Shown here: positions 10,921 through 22,490 of the stretch, piece by piece | Position numbering within the stretch: the first letter of the stretch is position 1 | Layout: each line of letters begins with the position of its first letter | Source: Diphasiastrum complanatum | Taxonomy: Eukaryota; Streptophyta; Lycopodiopsida; Lycopodiales; Lycopodiaceae | Reading direction: 5' to 3' | Assembly: GCA_029204225.1 (NCBI GenBank) | Contig: CM055102.1 | Span: 15,746,229-15,810,228 of the forward strand | Length of the DNA stretch: 64,000 bases | Made by a program: the position numbers and the translations under genes | Notes under the pieces: model-generated | Told to the model about the DNA's origin: nothing | The model's input: only the letters and a program-made list of their open reading frames with translations | Database searches by the model: none

Positions 10921-11670
10921 CATTTTTCATTTTTTCAGACCGAGCATTTTTTGATCATTTCCTTTGCTGACTTTCTTGGTAAAACATGACTTAAGATGAT
11001 CCAATGCACGAATGATCTGTTAAATAGTTCTTTGCCACCAAACATGATCTGCAACAAACATACAAAACTCAAATTATATTTAATAAATAAATAATCCATG
11101 TTATCAAGTGCAAATAAAACTTAAATGACATATACAAATCAAATATACAGTTTATATGACAACATACTTGAATGCTCGAATTCTTTTTTTCAGATTGCCT
11201 TTGTGTGTAGATAAGTCATCAATATTCTTCATCGGTACTCTCTTTCTTTTTCTCTCCATCATTGCCTTATTGATAACTTTTATATCAACAACAAATTTTA
11301 AACTCTCGGATCGCAACTTTTCCATGGATTCTAACATTTCTTGGTTTGATCCCCAAAGAGTAGTGACTGTAGCATTCAACTCTGACATGGCATTCTTGAG
11401 TGGATTGTTTTCAGCACTAGTGTGTTGCACATAATGAAGCAATTGCTGATTTGCACGTTGCAATTGTTGATTAGCAAACTGTAATTGTTGATTAAGACAA
11501 GATATGCTATGCATTCCAATATCACGCAACCTCTGACACTATCCAAGTAATCCGCTATTTCCTTCACATACATATCTGAGAAGATGAGTTACGGACTTAA
11601 AATCTGGACACAAATTGGTAGCTGGATCATTAGGATAAATTGATCCATCCACCCACAAATCTATATTCAT
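10915..11670 (-). pseudogene. Unknown coiled-coil protein family, copy 1
   Basis: The minus strand from 11670 encodes MNIDLWVDGSIYPNDPATN, then CPDFKSVTHLLRYVCEGNSG, one TAG near 11542, and a coiled-coil segment with three QQL repeats (LNQQLQFANQQLQRANQQL). It ends in a basic stretch (MMERKRKRVPMKN, KKRIRAFKYVVI) and a stop at 11152-11154. About 170 residues. I do not recognise the family. The first half recurs at 40150-40295 (opposite strand). The last residues and about 240 bases of 3' flank recur at 54075-54362. The stop is TAT in the second copy, so the TAG here is a mutation. It abuts the truncated gypsy LTR at 11670. It may be a host gene family or a mobile-element ORF. Confidence 0.55.
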
Positions 11671-12011
11671 GGTATGGGTCTATCAGTGAGTCATTAAGGA
11701 ACTGGATGACGTGGCCCAGATAGGCTGCAGAGGTGCCCAGTGAGGTGTCACAGTGCACTACTAGTGGTGCATGGGCCTTGGAGGGTATAAGTATACCTGT
11801 TGGGCTCTCACTAGTGTATGCTTGATTTTGTGATTAGAAGCTACATGCTGCTGGTGTGACTCCTCTTTCCATGACTCTGATTGATCCATAGCTTGGGGGC
11901 TAGATCCGTTCGATCTAGGTTTGGTTGGGTTGGTTTAACCTCCACCAGTTCCCATGTGTTGTTGCTTTGTATGGTATGCTTAGACTAGAATCCTGTTGTG
12001 AGGACTTTATA
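11670..12011 (+). repeat. 5' LTR (truncated) of the chromodomain gypsy element
   Basis: Matches 16858-17178 closely, from TGGTATGGGTCTAT to GAGGACTTTATA. The LTR's first roughly 155 bases, present in the 3' copy from 16703, are absent. A TATA-like GGGTATAAGTATACC lies near 11793-11807. Confidence 0.9.
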
Positions 12012-12012
12012 T

Positions 12013-12024
12013 TGGTGTCAGAGC
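12013..12024 (+). other. Primer binding site, initiator Met-tRNA type
   Basis: TGGTGTCAGAGC directly follows the 5' LTR end. It differs at one base from the plant consensus TGGTATCAGAGC, which pairs with initiator Met-tRNA to prime minus-strand synthesis. Confidence 0.85.
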
Positions 12025-12905
12025 CAGTTTAAGCAGGATTTACCATTGTAAGTGCTGAGTGGAAATCTCGATGTTTTCTTGAGAATTCGACGGAGTAAGC
12101 AACAAAACCGTGGAATTGTAAAATTTTCTTCCCATTGAAAATATTTTTCGAAACTCAATTGATTGTGTGGTAAGTGCACTACCAGATTCACAATCGGTTA
12201 GTTTTTATGCTTTTCGAATTGGATTCTTGGAAGGAATTCCGTGTCAATTTTGTTGTTGCCGATAACTTTGTGGTTAGCATCTTTGTAAAGCAACGGTTAC
12301 TTTATTGGTTGCTGGATTTTTCCCTACAGTCTCTTATTCTTCTTATGAATGATTACTGTATTTTAATTGCTGTCTATTGCCTGTTTGGAAGCAGGTTTGG
12401 TTTTAAAACGGTGGAAATAGGCTGAAATAGAAGCGAAAATACTCTAATCTGTTGGCTGTTGAGTGTTGGTGATGATTGACAGGTTTGCATGGCTGCTTAC
12501 TGTAGAAAAATCACAGGCTTATGCTTCATTTTCCAGCAACCTAACAGTTGCCTGCAAAACTAGGTTTTCTGGAAAATTTTGGCAGCATAACAGCTGTTTT
12601 GCAAGCACAGTGAGGGCAAAACCCTCAAATCTTGTTTTAAAACTTTACAAATACTGGAAACTAACTATCTTAAGGCAAAGTAAACTGTAAAACACTGGAA
12701 AAGCAAAGTGATCTGCAAAAAACAGCAGATACTTTGGGCTTTTATGCTTCCTGCATTAAAGAACTGTTTATAAAACTCAGAATTTATGCTCAAGCTGGCT
12801 GAAATCCGCCTATTTCCTTCCTCCTGGATGCCCTGTTGTCGACTCCAAAATAGTATGATGATGGAGAACGCCTCTTCATTCCGCCTGATAGCGCCTTCAG
12901 AAGCA

Positions 12906-12948
<43 letters not shown>

Positions 12949-13472
12949 GTCAGCTCATTCTGGTATCGCGTTTACAGAGGGCCCCAGAAGGGCGCGATGA
13001 AGGGCCGAGTTGTAGCCCGAGAAGAGGAGAAAAGAGGGGCAGGGGGGGTTTAGGTGGCCCCAAACTCAAGTTCTTTTATGTAAAAAAACTTGGTGTTTGC
13101 ATGTTAAGGGGTAGGTGAGGCGGTAGAGGAGGAAGTTGGCTTGTAAGTTTTTCTTGACTTTTTTGAGTTTTTTAAACTTGTGAATTCCTTGCTGGGAATG
13201 GGTTTTTCAGTTTTTAAGCACTGATGTTTTAATATTGTAGTTGAAGTATGACCTAAGAGTTGTTAAAAGATTTTCAGTGTATTGACGTTTAAATTCTAGT
13301 TTTTTATTGCGTAGTGATCCATTTGCCGATTCATTGGTATAATTTGTAAATGAAAGCACGTATGGTTTAAAAAATTAGTTTTTTTGTAGACATTGCTTAA
13401 TTTAGCAATTATTATACCCATAATGAATGCATTAGCTTAACGAAGTTTTTTAAATTTTTAGTTGGCAAGCAA
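12025..13472 (+). other. Retroelement leader with CT microsatellite
   Basis: Untranslated leader between PBS and gag start. No protein motif was found in the short open frames here. A CT run lies at about 12907-12948. At about 1.45 kb the leader is long for this class. Confidence 0.6.
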
Positions 13473-13730
13473 ATGGATTTTAATGAAATTTTGGAGGGGG
13501 GTGTTATCGAGATTCACCCGGCATCACCAGGAAGTGATGGGGGAAATACGGAAATTCAGCCGGCCTAACCCGATGATGACACCCTAGACTCAGAAAAACT
13601 GTTGCAAACCTTAGGCGAGGCAGTTTTAGAACTTCATCAGAGCAATAAACAACAAGATAAACAAATGCATTTAATCAACAACAAGCTATTAACTCTAACA
13701 ACTTGGGCTACCAACCGAAACTATTTTTCA
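13473..13730 (+). pseudogene. Gag N-terminal remnant (chromodomain gypsy)
   Basis: A frame opening at MDFNEILEGGVIEIHPASPG continues through an acidic segment and TLGEAVLELHQSNKQQDK, with one internal stop (TAA, near 13567). Its position after the leader and acidic N-terminus suit a gypsy Gag start. No retrotrans_gag core or zinc knuckle is present: the sequence jumps near 13730 directly to the linker before RT, so the Gag core and protease have been deleted. Confidence 0.5.
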
Positions 13731-13734
13731 GCGA

Positions 13735-15160
13735 TAAAAAGTTTCGCCGATGATTTCCTCGGCTGAATTGATTGATAAACTTCATGATTATGAGTATGAA
13801 CTCTTTCACTTGCTTTTGAAATCTTGTATGCATTGTGATGTTGGGGATGTGAATGCGTTTCATGCTTTAACACCAAAAACTCGCATCAGGAACAACAACT
13901 TTTGCAAGATTTAAAGCAAGAGTTTAGTGAAGTTTTTCCGAAGCAGCTACCTTATGGACTACCACCCGCTCGGTCAATGGATCATAAGATAGATCTTTTG
14001 CCCAATATCCATCCTATCTTCAGACAACCATATCGGTTTAATCTGAAGGAAGAGGAGGAAGTAGCTAGGCAGATCGAGGAGTATCACAGGATGGGACACA
14101 TAAGACCAAGTAAATCTCCATGGGGAGCATCTGTCCTTCTTAAGAGTAAGAAAGATGGGAGTTTCCGGCTATGTGCAGATTACAAGGGTCTGAACAAACT
14201 TACAGTTAAAAATAAATTCCTGTTGTCCAGGATGGACGATCTTATAGATCGATTGAATGGAGCTAAATATTTCACGAAAATTGATCTATGTACGAGATAC
14301 CATCAGATTAGGATACATCCGGAAGATGTATCTAAAACCAATTTTAGGACTAGGTTTGGCCACTACGAGTTTCTTGTTTTGCCCTTTGGTTTGACAAATG
14401 CTCCGGCTACTTTCTAGCAAATGATGAATGATTTATTTCGTCCATATTCGGGGAAGTTCGTAGTAGTGTTTCTGGATGATATTCTAACCTATAGCAGAAC
14501 ACTCAAAGAGCATGCTAAGCATCTCTGCACTGTCTTACGTATCTTAAGACAAGAGAAGCTTTATGCGAAAGAATCAAAGTGCGAATTCTTTAAGAAAGAG
14601 CTGCTTTACCTTTGGTCATAAGATTATCTCCTTTGGAATCAAGATTCACGAAGAAAAGGTGAAGACGGTAGTGGAATGGCCAATCCCTAAAACAATGCGT
14701 GAACTAAGTCGTTCTTAGGTTTCACTGAATTTCTGTAGATTTGCAGAGGAGTACTCAAAGATTGCTGCACCTCTCAACAATTTGAGGATAGCGGATCCAG
14801 ATTTGCCGTTCGTCATTAACACTGATGCAAGTGATACGGCTATTGGAGCTGTTCTCTTACAAGAGGGTCAGCCCGTTGCCTTTGAGAGTAAGAAACTAAC
14901 CGATGCACAAGTCAGTTACACCACTAAGGAAAAAGAGCTTTTTGCTGTGATTCATGCTTTGAAATCATGGAGGCATTACCTGTACGATAATAAATTCGTG
15001 GTTAACATAGATCATCAATCTTTAAAGTATTTTTGTAATCAAAATGATTTGCGAGGTCGTAAGGCCAGGTGGGCAGAACTCATGCAAAAATTTGACTTTG
15101 AAGTGTGGTATATCAAGGGATCATCTAATCAGGTGGCTGATGCACTTAGTCGAATTGGTG
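13735..15160 (+). pseudogene. Ty3/gypsy reverse transcriptase and RNase H
   Basis: Begins with the protease-RT linker (MISSAELIDKLHDYEYELF), then the RT domain: [50 protein letters not shown] and the catalytic FLDD box in [16 protein letters not shown] at 14415-14417 stands where a Gln is usual (APATF-stop-QMMND), and a frameshift follows near 14620. RNase H (14782-15160) has NTDASDTAIGAVL, the KELFAVIHAL helix, and QVADALSR at its end. Together these copy genomic RNA to DNA and remove the RNA strand. Stops and shifts make it inactive. Confidence 0.93.
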
Positions 15161-15360
15161 AAGTGAACGAAGTTTCCTTCACTGAGATCAGTACAGACTT
15201 TTATCTCTCCATGAGGGGTCTTTATGAGAAAGACCCACATTTTGGACCAATCTGGAATAGGATTCTAGCAGTTTCATCAAGCGGGACTGATAATCATGGT
15301 GGTTAGTCTGGGGGGAAGGATATAAAGGGTACTAATGACTTCTCTATCCGTAATGGACTT

Positions 15361-16691
15361 TTGTTCAGGAAAGGGAAGGTTTGTGTGCCTGATGTGGATG
15401 TTGTTAAGAATAAAACTCTTTATGAATGTCATGACTCACCATGCGCAGGACATTTTGGCATACATCGTACATTGGATCTGGTACGAAAGAATTTTTATTG
15501 GCCAAAACTCAAGCCCTTTGTAGAATCTTATGTGGTCAAGTGTGACCAATGGCAGTTGAATAAAGCTAAACACCATAAGGCTGGCGGTTTGTTGCATCCA
15601 TTGGATATCCTTGATAAGAGATGGGATAGTATTTCCATGGATTTCGTGGTTGGGTTACCGCATAGACGAATAAACAGCATGATGCAATTTGGGTTGTGGT
15701 CGACCATCTTACCAAATTGGATATGTTTATTCCGGTAAAGACCACCGCAAAGGCTTATGATTTAGCTCAGATATTTGTAGAGCGTCTGTTTAGGCTTTAC
15801 GGATTACCAAGTGGTATTGTGAGCGATTGCGATTCGAAGTTCACCGGTCACTTTTGGTCAGCTGTATTCGCTAAACTAGAGACAACATTGAGCTTGAGTT
15901 CTTCTGATCATCCTGACATGGATGGATAGACGGAAAGAACAAATCAGATGATGGAACAAATGCTTCAGGCATATGTTTCCAGATGGCAATCTGATTGAAA
16001 AAAGTACCTTTCATTGATCGAGTTTGTCTATAATAGTAGTAAGCATTCGGCTACCCATTATAGCCCGTTTATGCTTATGTACGATTTTGAGCCTAGGTCA
16101 CCCATCGCGGTTGAGACTCGGACAATCAAGTTTCAAAAAGTAGCGGATTTCCTACACAATATGCACGAAATGCTACGGATTTCATGTGAAAATATCCAGA
16201 CTGCCCAGGATAGGGACAAACATTATATAAATCTGAAAAGATTACGGAGAAACTTCCAAGTGGGAGACTGGGTATATTTGAGAATCCCGAAGGATTCAAG
16301 TGTAATGCGTACCGGCAAGCATTATAAGTTGTCTTCTAGATATGGAGGACCGTTTAAGATCTTGAAAAAGATCGAATTCTTAGCTTACCAATTAGAACTC
16401 TTGGATGGATTGCAAGTGCATCCCGTATTTCATGTTAGTCGTCTCAAAAAGAGTCTGCGTGAAGGAGAGCATCTTGGATCTGGAGATCAGTTGGACCTAT
16501 TGGATGAATCATCAGGTATATATCGTCTTCAACTCGAAAAGATCTTGGATACAAGAACTAAACGATTGAGAAATCGTATAGTTACCAAGCATCTAGTTCG
16601 ATGGAGGGGATGTATGGACGATGACGATTCCTGGGAACAAGAAGTAAGCTTAATGAGGAACTTTCCCAGTTTTAAGATAGAACTTGAATAA
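15361..16691 (+). pseudogene. Ty3/gypsy integrase with C-terminal chromodomain
   Basis: Zinc-binding region: ECHDSPCAGHFGIHRTLDL with YVVKCDQWQ (second Cys of the pair replaced). Core: SMDFVVGLPH (first Asp), a frameshift near 15700, then GIVSDCDSKFTGHFW (second Asp; the usual Arg before it is Cys) and a stop at the TERTNQMMEQ block that carries the Glu. From 16014 a single open frame of 225 residues includes YGGPFKILKKI, HPVFHVSRLKK and a chromodomain (QLEKILDTRTKRL, LVRWRGCMDDDDSWEQE). In chromoviruses the chromodomain reads histone marks and steers insertion to heterochromatin. The chromodomain part is the best-preserved portion. Confidence 0.93.
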
Positions 16692-16702
16692 GGGGGGAAG
16701 AA
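16690..16702 (+). other. Polypurine tract of the chromodomain gypsy element
   Basis: Purine run AAGGGGGGAAGAA directly before the 3' LTR start TGTCATG. It primes plus-strand DNA synthesis. Confidence 0.85.
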
Positions 16703-17178
16703 TGTCATGCCCATGATTGGTCTCGGGTAGCGTGTCCACACTAGGGACCGGTAGACCAACAACCCGTAAGTTAATTGTGACTATAAGGGAATTGGGACCC
16801 TTATGAGTACATGGTCATAATCAATGGTTGTAGGCCTAAACACATGGTGGTGGAGTTGGTATGGGTCTATTAGTGAGTCATTAGGGAACTAGATGATGTG
16901 GCCCAGATAGGCTACAGAGGTGTCCAGTAGTGAGGTGTCACAGTGCACTACTAGTGGTGCATGGGCCTTGGAGGATATAAGTATACCTGCTGGGCTCTCA
17001 CTAGTGTATGCTTGATTTTGTGATTAGTAGCTACATGCTGCTGGTTCCATGACTCTGATTGATCCATAGCTTGGGGGCTAGATCCGTTTGGTTGGGTTGG
17101 TTTAACCTCCACTAATTCCCATGTGTTGTTGCTTTGTATGGTATGCTTAGACTAGAATCCTGTTGTGAGGACTTTATA
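16703..17178 (+). repeat. 3' LTR of the chromodomain gypsy element
   Basis: Starts TGTCATGCCC after the polypurine tract and ends GAGGACTTTATA; its last roughly 320 bases match the 5' LTR. Carries a TATA-like GGATATAAGTATACC near 16973. About 476 bases. Confidence 0.9.
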
Positions 17179-17239
17179 GACAGTCTTTTTGTCTGCTGTT
17201 AAGGGCTCAAGGTTCTGTACCTCGTTCTGTTTTATGGAA

Positions 17240-18785
17240 TCATCTCGTCTTCCAAAGCTTTAATCCATTTTTTTTTTCTGGACTATTGATGGCCTCTTTG
17301 TATATTTGCAGTTCTCCACCGAATCCACAAAACTCTCCTTGAGTTGAGGCAGAACTGTCTGGTGGTGTATACCTGACGGGTTCCCTTCTTTCTCTGCTGG
17401 ATCTCCTTGGTGGTGCCATAATTGTGGTGATTGTTTTTCTTTTGTCTCTTCTGCTTATGCAAGATTTTTCGTGCATTGTAGGTGTTCTGGGCACAAACTG
17501 TATGTTGAATACTCGTTCATCATCTGAACTGTCACTCAATCTATCTAGAACTTGGTTGTTCATGTTCCTAGTTGTCAGAGTGTGTTCCCTCTGTCGACGT
17601 TGGCAGGTTGTAGTATTGCTTGCCTAGAATCTCATAGCTAACTGAGTCTCCATTGGCCATCGTTCTTGTTTCATCAAACTTCATATCTCTGATAGTTTTA
17701 ATTTGATTAATCTCCGACAGATAGATACTGTAATATGATGAATGTGTATCATATCCCACGAGGTATCCTTGTTCGACCTTCTCATCCAGCTTCTTTCCAG
17801 ATCTTGTCAGGGATGTATGCATATGCTATGCAACCGAAGATGCGTACATGGGCTAAATTAGGCTTATTGCCCCACCATACCTCATGTGGAGTGATGCGAG
17901 GAATGTTTGATTTGCCTGTCCTATTCTGTAGGTAAGTGACCGTAGCTATTGCTTCAGCTCATAATGACCTTGGTGCCTTTGAATAGGCCATCATGCATCT
18001 TGCTGCTTCCATTAATAATCTATTCTTTCTCTCTGCTGCACCATTGTGTTGTGGTGTATCGGCTGTGGTCTTCCTGTGAAGGATTCCACGACTCCTGCAA
18101 AAATCAGAAAAGCTGTTGGAGATATATTCTCCTCCTCAGTCGATTCGGATCTGTTTGACCCTTTTTTCAGCCTAGTTTACATATTCCAAACTTATCAAGA
18201 TCTTCGGATTTGTTGTGAATGAAGTATACGACGACAAACTTGTTGAAGTCATCGATGAAGGTGATATAGTATCGTGAGCCTCCCACAGAGAGTACATCGA
18301 AAGGTCCACAAATGTCAGAGTGTATTAGTTCTAAGAGCTCAATTACTCTGAACGAATCTTTGGTAAAAGATGTTCGTGGCATCTTGCCTTTGTTGCATGC
18401 ATAACAGGGTGTCAATTTTGCATCTTTGAGGCTTACTCTTATAAATGTCCCATTTTGACTTGCCTTGTATAGCACTATTGGGTTCATGTGGCAGTCTTTT
18501 ATGTCATAGAAAGTCAATTGATTCATGGGTCTGATGAGCTTGCTTCGTCGGTAGGCATATCTTCAGATGGTATAGGTTCCCCTTGCGTCTGCCTTGTGTG
18601 ATGAGAGTGCTAGAGCTGGCATCAGTCACGCTGCATGTTTCATGTCTGAATTTGACACACATCCTGACATCTATTATCCTTGCTACAAACAGAAGATCCT
18701 TCTGCAGGGTAGGTACATACATGACATCGTCAAGTCTTTTGTCTCTATTGTTGGTGTATAGCCATAGTGCGCCAGTTCTGTTCAC
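17240..18785 (-). pseudogene. Ty1/copia fragment: GAG-pre-integrase, integrase, linker
   Basis: On the minus strand, 18504-18785 gives LDDVMYVPTLQKDLL and the pre-integrase region. 18167-18526 has LIHSDICGPFDVLSVGG (first catalytic Asp) and YYITFIDDFNKFVVVYF. 17820-18160 holds a broken core with ERKN-type residues and TPHEVWWGNKPNLAHVRIF. 17568-17822 has SGKKLDEKVEQGYLVGYD. 17240-17563 is the Ser/Arg-rich linker (RRSSRERREPVRYTP) ending at the start of RT. The parts lie in order with frameshifts and stops. No RT, RNase H or LTR belongs to this copy, which ends near the 3' LTR of the gypsy element at 17178. Confidence 0.85.
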
Positions 18786-18789
18786 TTGA

Positions 18790-20180
18790 TGGAATCAGTC
18801 ATGTCGAATTCCTTCGACAAATCACTCTTAGTGGTGTGCATCAAGGATGTGTCATTACTACGTATAGACTATGTAAATTGAATTGACACCTATGTGTTTG
18901 GAATAAACATTGCAGTCAGCCGAATTGTTTGCAAAGCCTAATTGAATAAGATAAGCATTGATTTATTTGAACCAAGCCCTTGCAGCTTGTTTCAAACCAT
19001 AGATTGCTTTGTGCAGCTTGCACATTTTGTGCTCTTCACCTTCGACTTCAAATCCTTTGGGTTGGAAGGTGTACAGCTCCTCTTCAAAGTAGCCATTGAG
19101 AAAGGATGTTTTGACATCCATTATTCAGCGGTTGCAAGTGCAATGAGAGTCCTGATTGACTACATTTTGACAACAAGACTAAATATACCTTGGTAAGCCA
19201 CTCCCTGGATTTGAGTGAATCCTTTGGCCACCAGCCTTGCTTTCCATGTTGCAATGGAACCATCAGAGTTGATCTTCTTCTTGAAGATCCACTTGTTGTT
19301 GATAACTCTCTTGTGAGTGGGGAAGTCGACCAAGGTCCAAGTCTGGTTCGACAAAAGTGAGTTGTACTCGCTTTCCATGCTCGCGCCACATCACAACATC
19401 CTTACAGTTGATTGCTTAGGCTAGGGTCTCTGGTTCTCCTGATGAAGTCTAGAAAGTTTGAGGTATGTACTTCTCAGGTACTGTTCGAGTTCTCGAAGAT
19501 CTTCGAACAATTGGTTGACCAGATTCAAATGGTGTCTCTTCTTGAGTTTCTCTAGACTTGCTCAAGCTAGCTTGATATGGTCTTTCGATAGGTATTGTCG
19601 ACTGCTCGACTTCTGTAGCTCGAATTTCTTTGGCTGCAGATTCTGTAGAAGGGACATCATAAGTGAAAGATTCGATGTTCTGTAAGATAGGATAAAATAA
19701 CACAACATCATTTGTCGATGGTTGTTTAAAGTGGTAGAATGCATCCTCTTTGAAGATTACATCCCTAGAAACAAATGCTACATTGGTGGATGGACCATAC
19801 TTGTAAGTTTTATGTTCATCGGTATAGCCAATGAAAATGCATTTATTTGACCTTTGGTCCAATTTTTTCCTAAGTTGCTTAGGAATATGAACAAAACATA
19901 TGCAACAAAGATTTTAAGATGATTGACACTTGTTTTGTTTCCATGCCACACTTGATAAGGAGTTTTGCTATTGACTACTTTTGTGCTGGATTTGTTCTAT
20001 AGATAACATGTTGTGACAATGGACAATGGCTTCTGCCCAATTTTTTTTTTTGAAGATAAATTGGATTGATGCAACATAGATCTGGCTGAATTAAGTAGCG
20101 TTCCATTCTTTCTTTCTGCAATTCCGTTCTGCTGAGGTGAATAGGAGGTTGCCAATTGTCTTCAAATACCATGTTTGGCC
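18790..20180 (-). pseudogene. Second Ty1/copia fragment: integrase end, linker, RT
   Basis: From 20180 downwards the minus strand reads the end of an integrase core (heavily damaged), a linker with KCIFIGYTDEHKTYKYGPS, FVSRDVIFKEDAFYHF and IVRRSSRTRTVPEKYIP (19449-19862), then an RT: MESEYNSLLSNQTWTLVDFP, VINNKWIFKKKINSDGS, WKARLVAKGFTQIQGV. The RT continues with stops to about 18790, where LYVVMT stands in place of the catalytic YVDDT, so the active site is lost. It is a different copy from the neighbouring fragment below 18785: the order integrase-RT-integrase shows two insertions head to tail. Confidence 0.82.
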
Positions 20181-20274
20181 AGAGCTTCTTTTGAGCTTCA
20201 TCAATATTATTTTCTTCGTGTGACTTGCCTTTATAAGGGCTAATGGCAATTGCAACAATAGTCATGGTGCTCAT

Positions 20275-22054
20275 GTTGAGCCTACTACTGCATGCAACCT
20301 CAAAGTTCTAACTTGATCTCTCTTGGATGGATTCCTCACCCCAGTTGTGAAAACAATTGGTCTTAGGTAAAATAGATTCTTTCTTTCTCTTATTTGTGTG
20401 GCTTCTGCTTGATTTTTTTCAACATTGGCTTCATTGGAACTTCCAGCTAATCAATATCAATTTTGCTATATGTCGTTGCCTCGATATCACTATCTTCCAT
20501 GCTATCATCCTACATGAGGATGGAATGAAAAGTATGATTCATTCCACGATAACGTTACTTTTCTCTTCTTAAGTGAGCTAGCTATGGTGGAGATCGAGAT
20601 TTCCTAGGGAGAATATTTGGCTATGGCGTGTTGAACTTGGCTATGGTGGACAGTGGATGAAGCTTTTAAAAGTTCTTAAGGATGAAAATTTTAACACTAT
20701 CATATTTTTTGGAAAAGCACTTCTTTAGTACTTTTTGTAAACATCTACACTCTCCCCTTTCTACCTAGTAAGTCACCATCTACACATAAAAATCAAACTT
20801 CATTTTTCTTCCACATAATTCACATGAAAATTCTACAAAGTGGTTAATGTACTATTTGGCATTTGGTCATTTTTAGAACCTACATGAAGAAAAAAGATTT
20901 TCTATTAACCCAACTCCCATGGCCCACACCCCCTTCCCTCCCCTCTCCCCCCCCCAAACATACACACGCACACACACACACAAAACCATGAAATGTGTAT
21001 ACTATTAACACTTGGTCTAGCTTGTGAAAGGTGACATCATTAAAAGCCTTAGTGCTTGTACCTTACAACCCTTCCTTGCTCCTCTTAACTCTAAATTGTT
21101 CCTTTTTAGCTTAGCACTAGTCAACATCCACACATATGGATAACATCAATGTTCATTTTTCTTTCACATACTAAATGAAAATTTGGCAAGATGGTGACAA
21201 GGGTACATTCTCTAGAAACTTCCATTGAAAAAAGATTTTTTGTCCAAAAAAAATCACACTTGGATATTGCGTGCAGACCTAGAGTTCCTCTACCTTTGGA
21301 AGAGCATGAGGATTTGACTATAGTTTAAAGTGTCGTTTGAATATACACTTGTCTGGCTTAGCGCTCTTAGCTGCACCTTCATGCTAGGTGTACTTGTAAG
21401 GGGAGAACGTAAATAAGGGAGGAGGGTGGAGGGCCAAAGCTAAGGTAATTTGCATGCTATTGTAGTAATTATAAGTATATATGGCAGAATATGTGATGTT
21501 TTACAAGAGATACTTTCACTCGATGAGGTGAAGGGTGAGAGTCACAAAGTGTTATTTGCTCTTGTGGTGAAAGGATCTAAATCAACCCTTCTATGAGATG
21601 ATGTCACTTTTGAGGCTATTGTTGCAATTTTGCTTTTGAACAAATCAATCTGAGAGCAGTTTCTTTTATCAACTTTGCCATAGCAACGGTAAGCTAATGC
21701 GATGATTTGCTAAACGCTAAGGTGTCAGTCTTAGATGATTAGTTTGAGCGTCAAAATGAATTTTTGAATGTTTCAATCATTCTAAAATGTAACCTTTGTT
21801 TTTATTTTCTTAATTTAATGATTCTGATGCCTTGTTGTGTGCATAGATCACAAGATTTGTCCAAAATACGAGACAAAAGCAAACCTAAAAATCAATATTA
21901 GGGAAATGGGTGGTGGTGGGTTTTGTTCTTAAACCCTTACAACCCAACACAGAATTGAATGGAGTTGAGTTGAACAACCCCAAAAGAAAAAAAGAAAAAA
22001 AGCAAAAAAAAACGAAAAGCTGAAAGCATGTAACTGAAAAACAGCGACGTATCA
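20275..22054. other. No gene recognised; CA microsatellite
   Basis: AT-rich sequence without a convincing reading frame. Contains a C-rich run and a short CA repeat at about 20949-20983. It separates the copia fragments from the NIP gene region. Confidence 0.5.
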
Positions 22055-22490
22055 TCAAGCCTTGGCCCCAAGGGAACGGAAAGGCTTTTTGAGAAAGGGA
22101 TGGTGGATGTAAGGAAAAAGGGGAAAAGTACTTTTTGAGTGTGTAAGGAAGACTAAAGCGCTGACATTAGGAGTGTAAGATCTTGCTAAAGTTCCAATCT
22201 GTCTGCTGAAGTAAGTTATTGGGTTGTTCAGATCAGAGGGCTTCATAGTGTGGGTCTTCTCTAGTCAGCCAGTACTGTCGCATGAGCTGAATCTCACTAG
22301 GAATGCAGAATTCCACATGGCCTGGCCCACCCAATTCAGGAATTGGTCTCAAATTAGCTGATCTTATGCATTGCTTGGTGCTGCAATCACAAAGAGTTAG
22401 ATAGAGCTGCCTCATCATATCCTCAAATTCAGTGCTAGAGCAATCACAAAGAGTTAAATAGAGCTGCCTCATCATAAACCTCACATTCAT
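22055..22490 (-). CDS. Unidentified coding-like segment with 57-bp duplication
   Basis: The minus-strand frame 22233-22490 encodes MMRQLYLTLCDCS twice, because a 57-bp unit is directly repeated (22384 and 22441). It then reads SANLRPIPELGGPGHVEFC and SEIQLMRQYWLTREDPHYE. A separate short frame (22055-22246) follows in another phase. The non-repetitive part has a plausible protein composition, but I recognise no family. It lies about 0.5 kb upstream of the NIP start on the opposite strand. It may be an exon or pseudo-exon of another gene, or chance. Confidence 0.2.

Larger units (their letters stand above)
11670..17178 (+). mobile_element. Chromodomain Ty3/gypsy retrotransposon (chromovirus clade)
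   Basis: A structurally recognisable LTR element: truncated 5' LTR (11670-12011), PBS, long leader, remnant gag, RT, RNase H, integrase with chromodomain, PPT and full 3' LTR (16703-17178). The integrase-chromodomain end places it in the chromovirus branch of plant Ty3/gypsy elements. It has lost most of gag and the protease, and carries several in-frame stops. The two LTRs differ by substitutions and small indels (for example a 14-base stretch in the 5' copy). That and the pol damage show an old, inactive insertion. The first roughly 155 bases of the 5' LTR are missing, replaced by the unknown-family copy ending at 11670. Confidence 0.92.
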
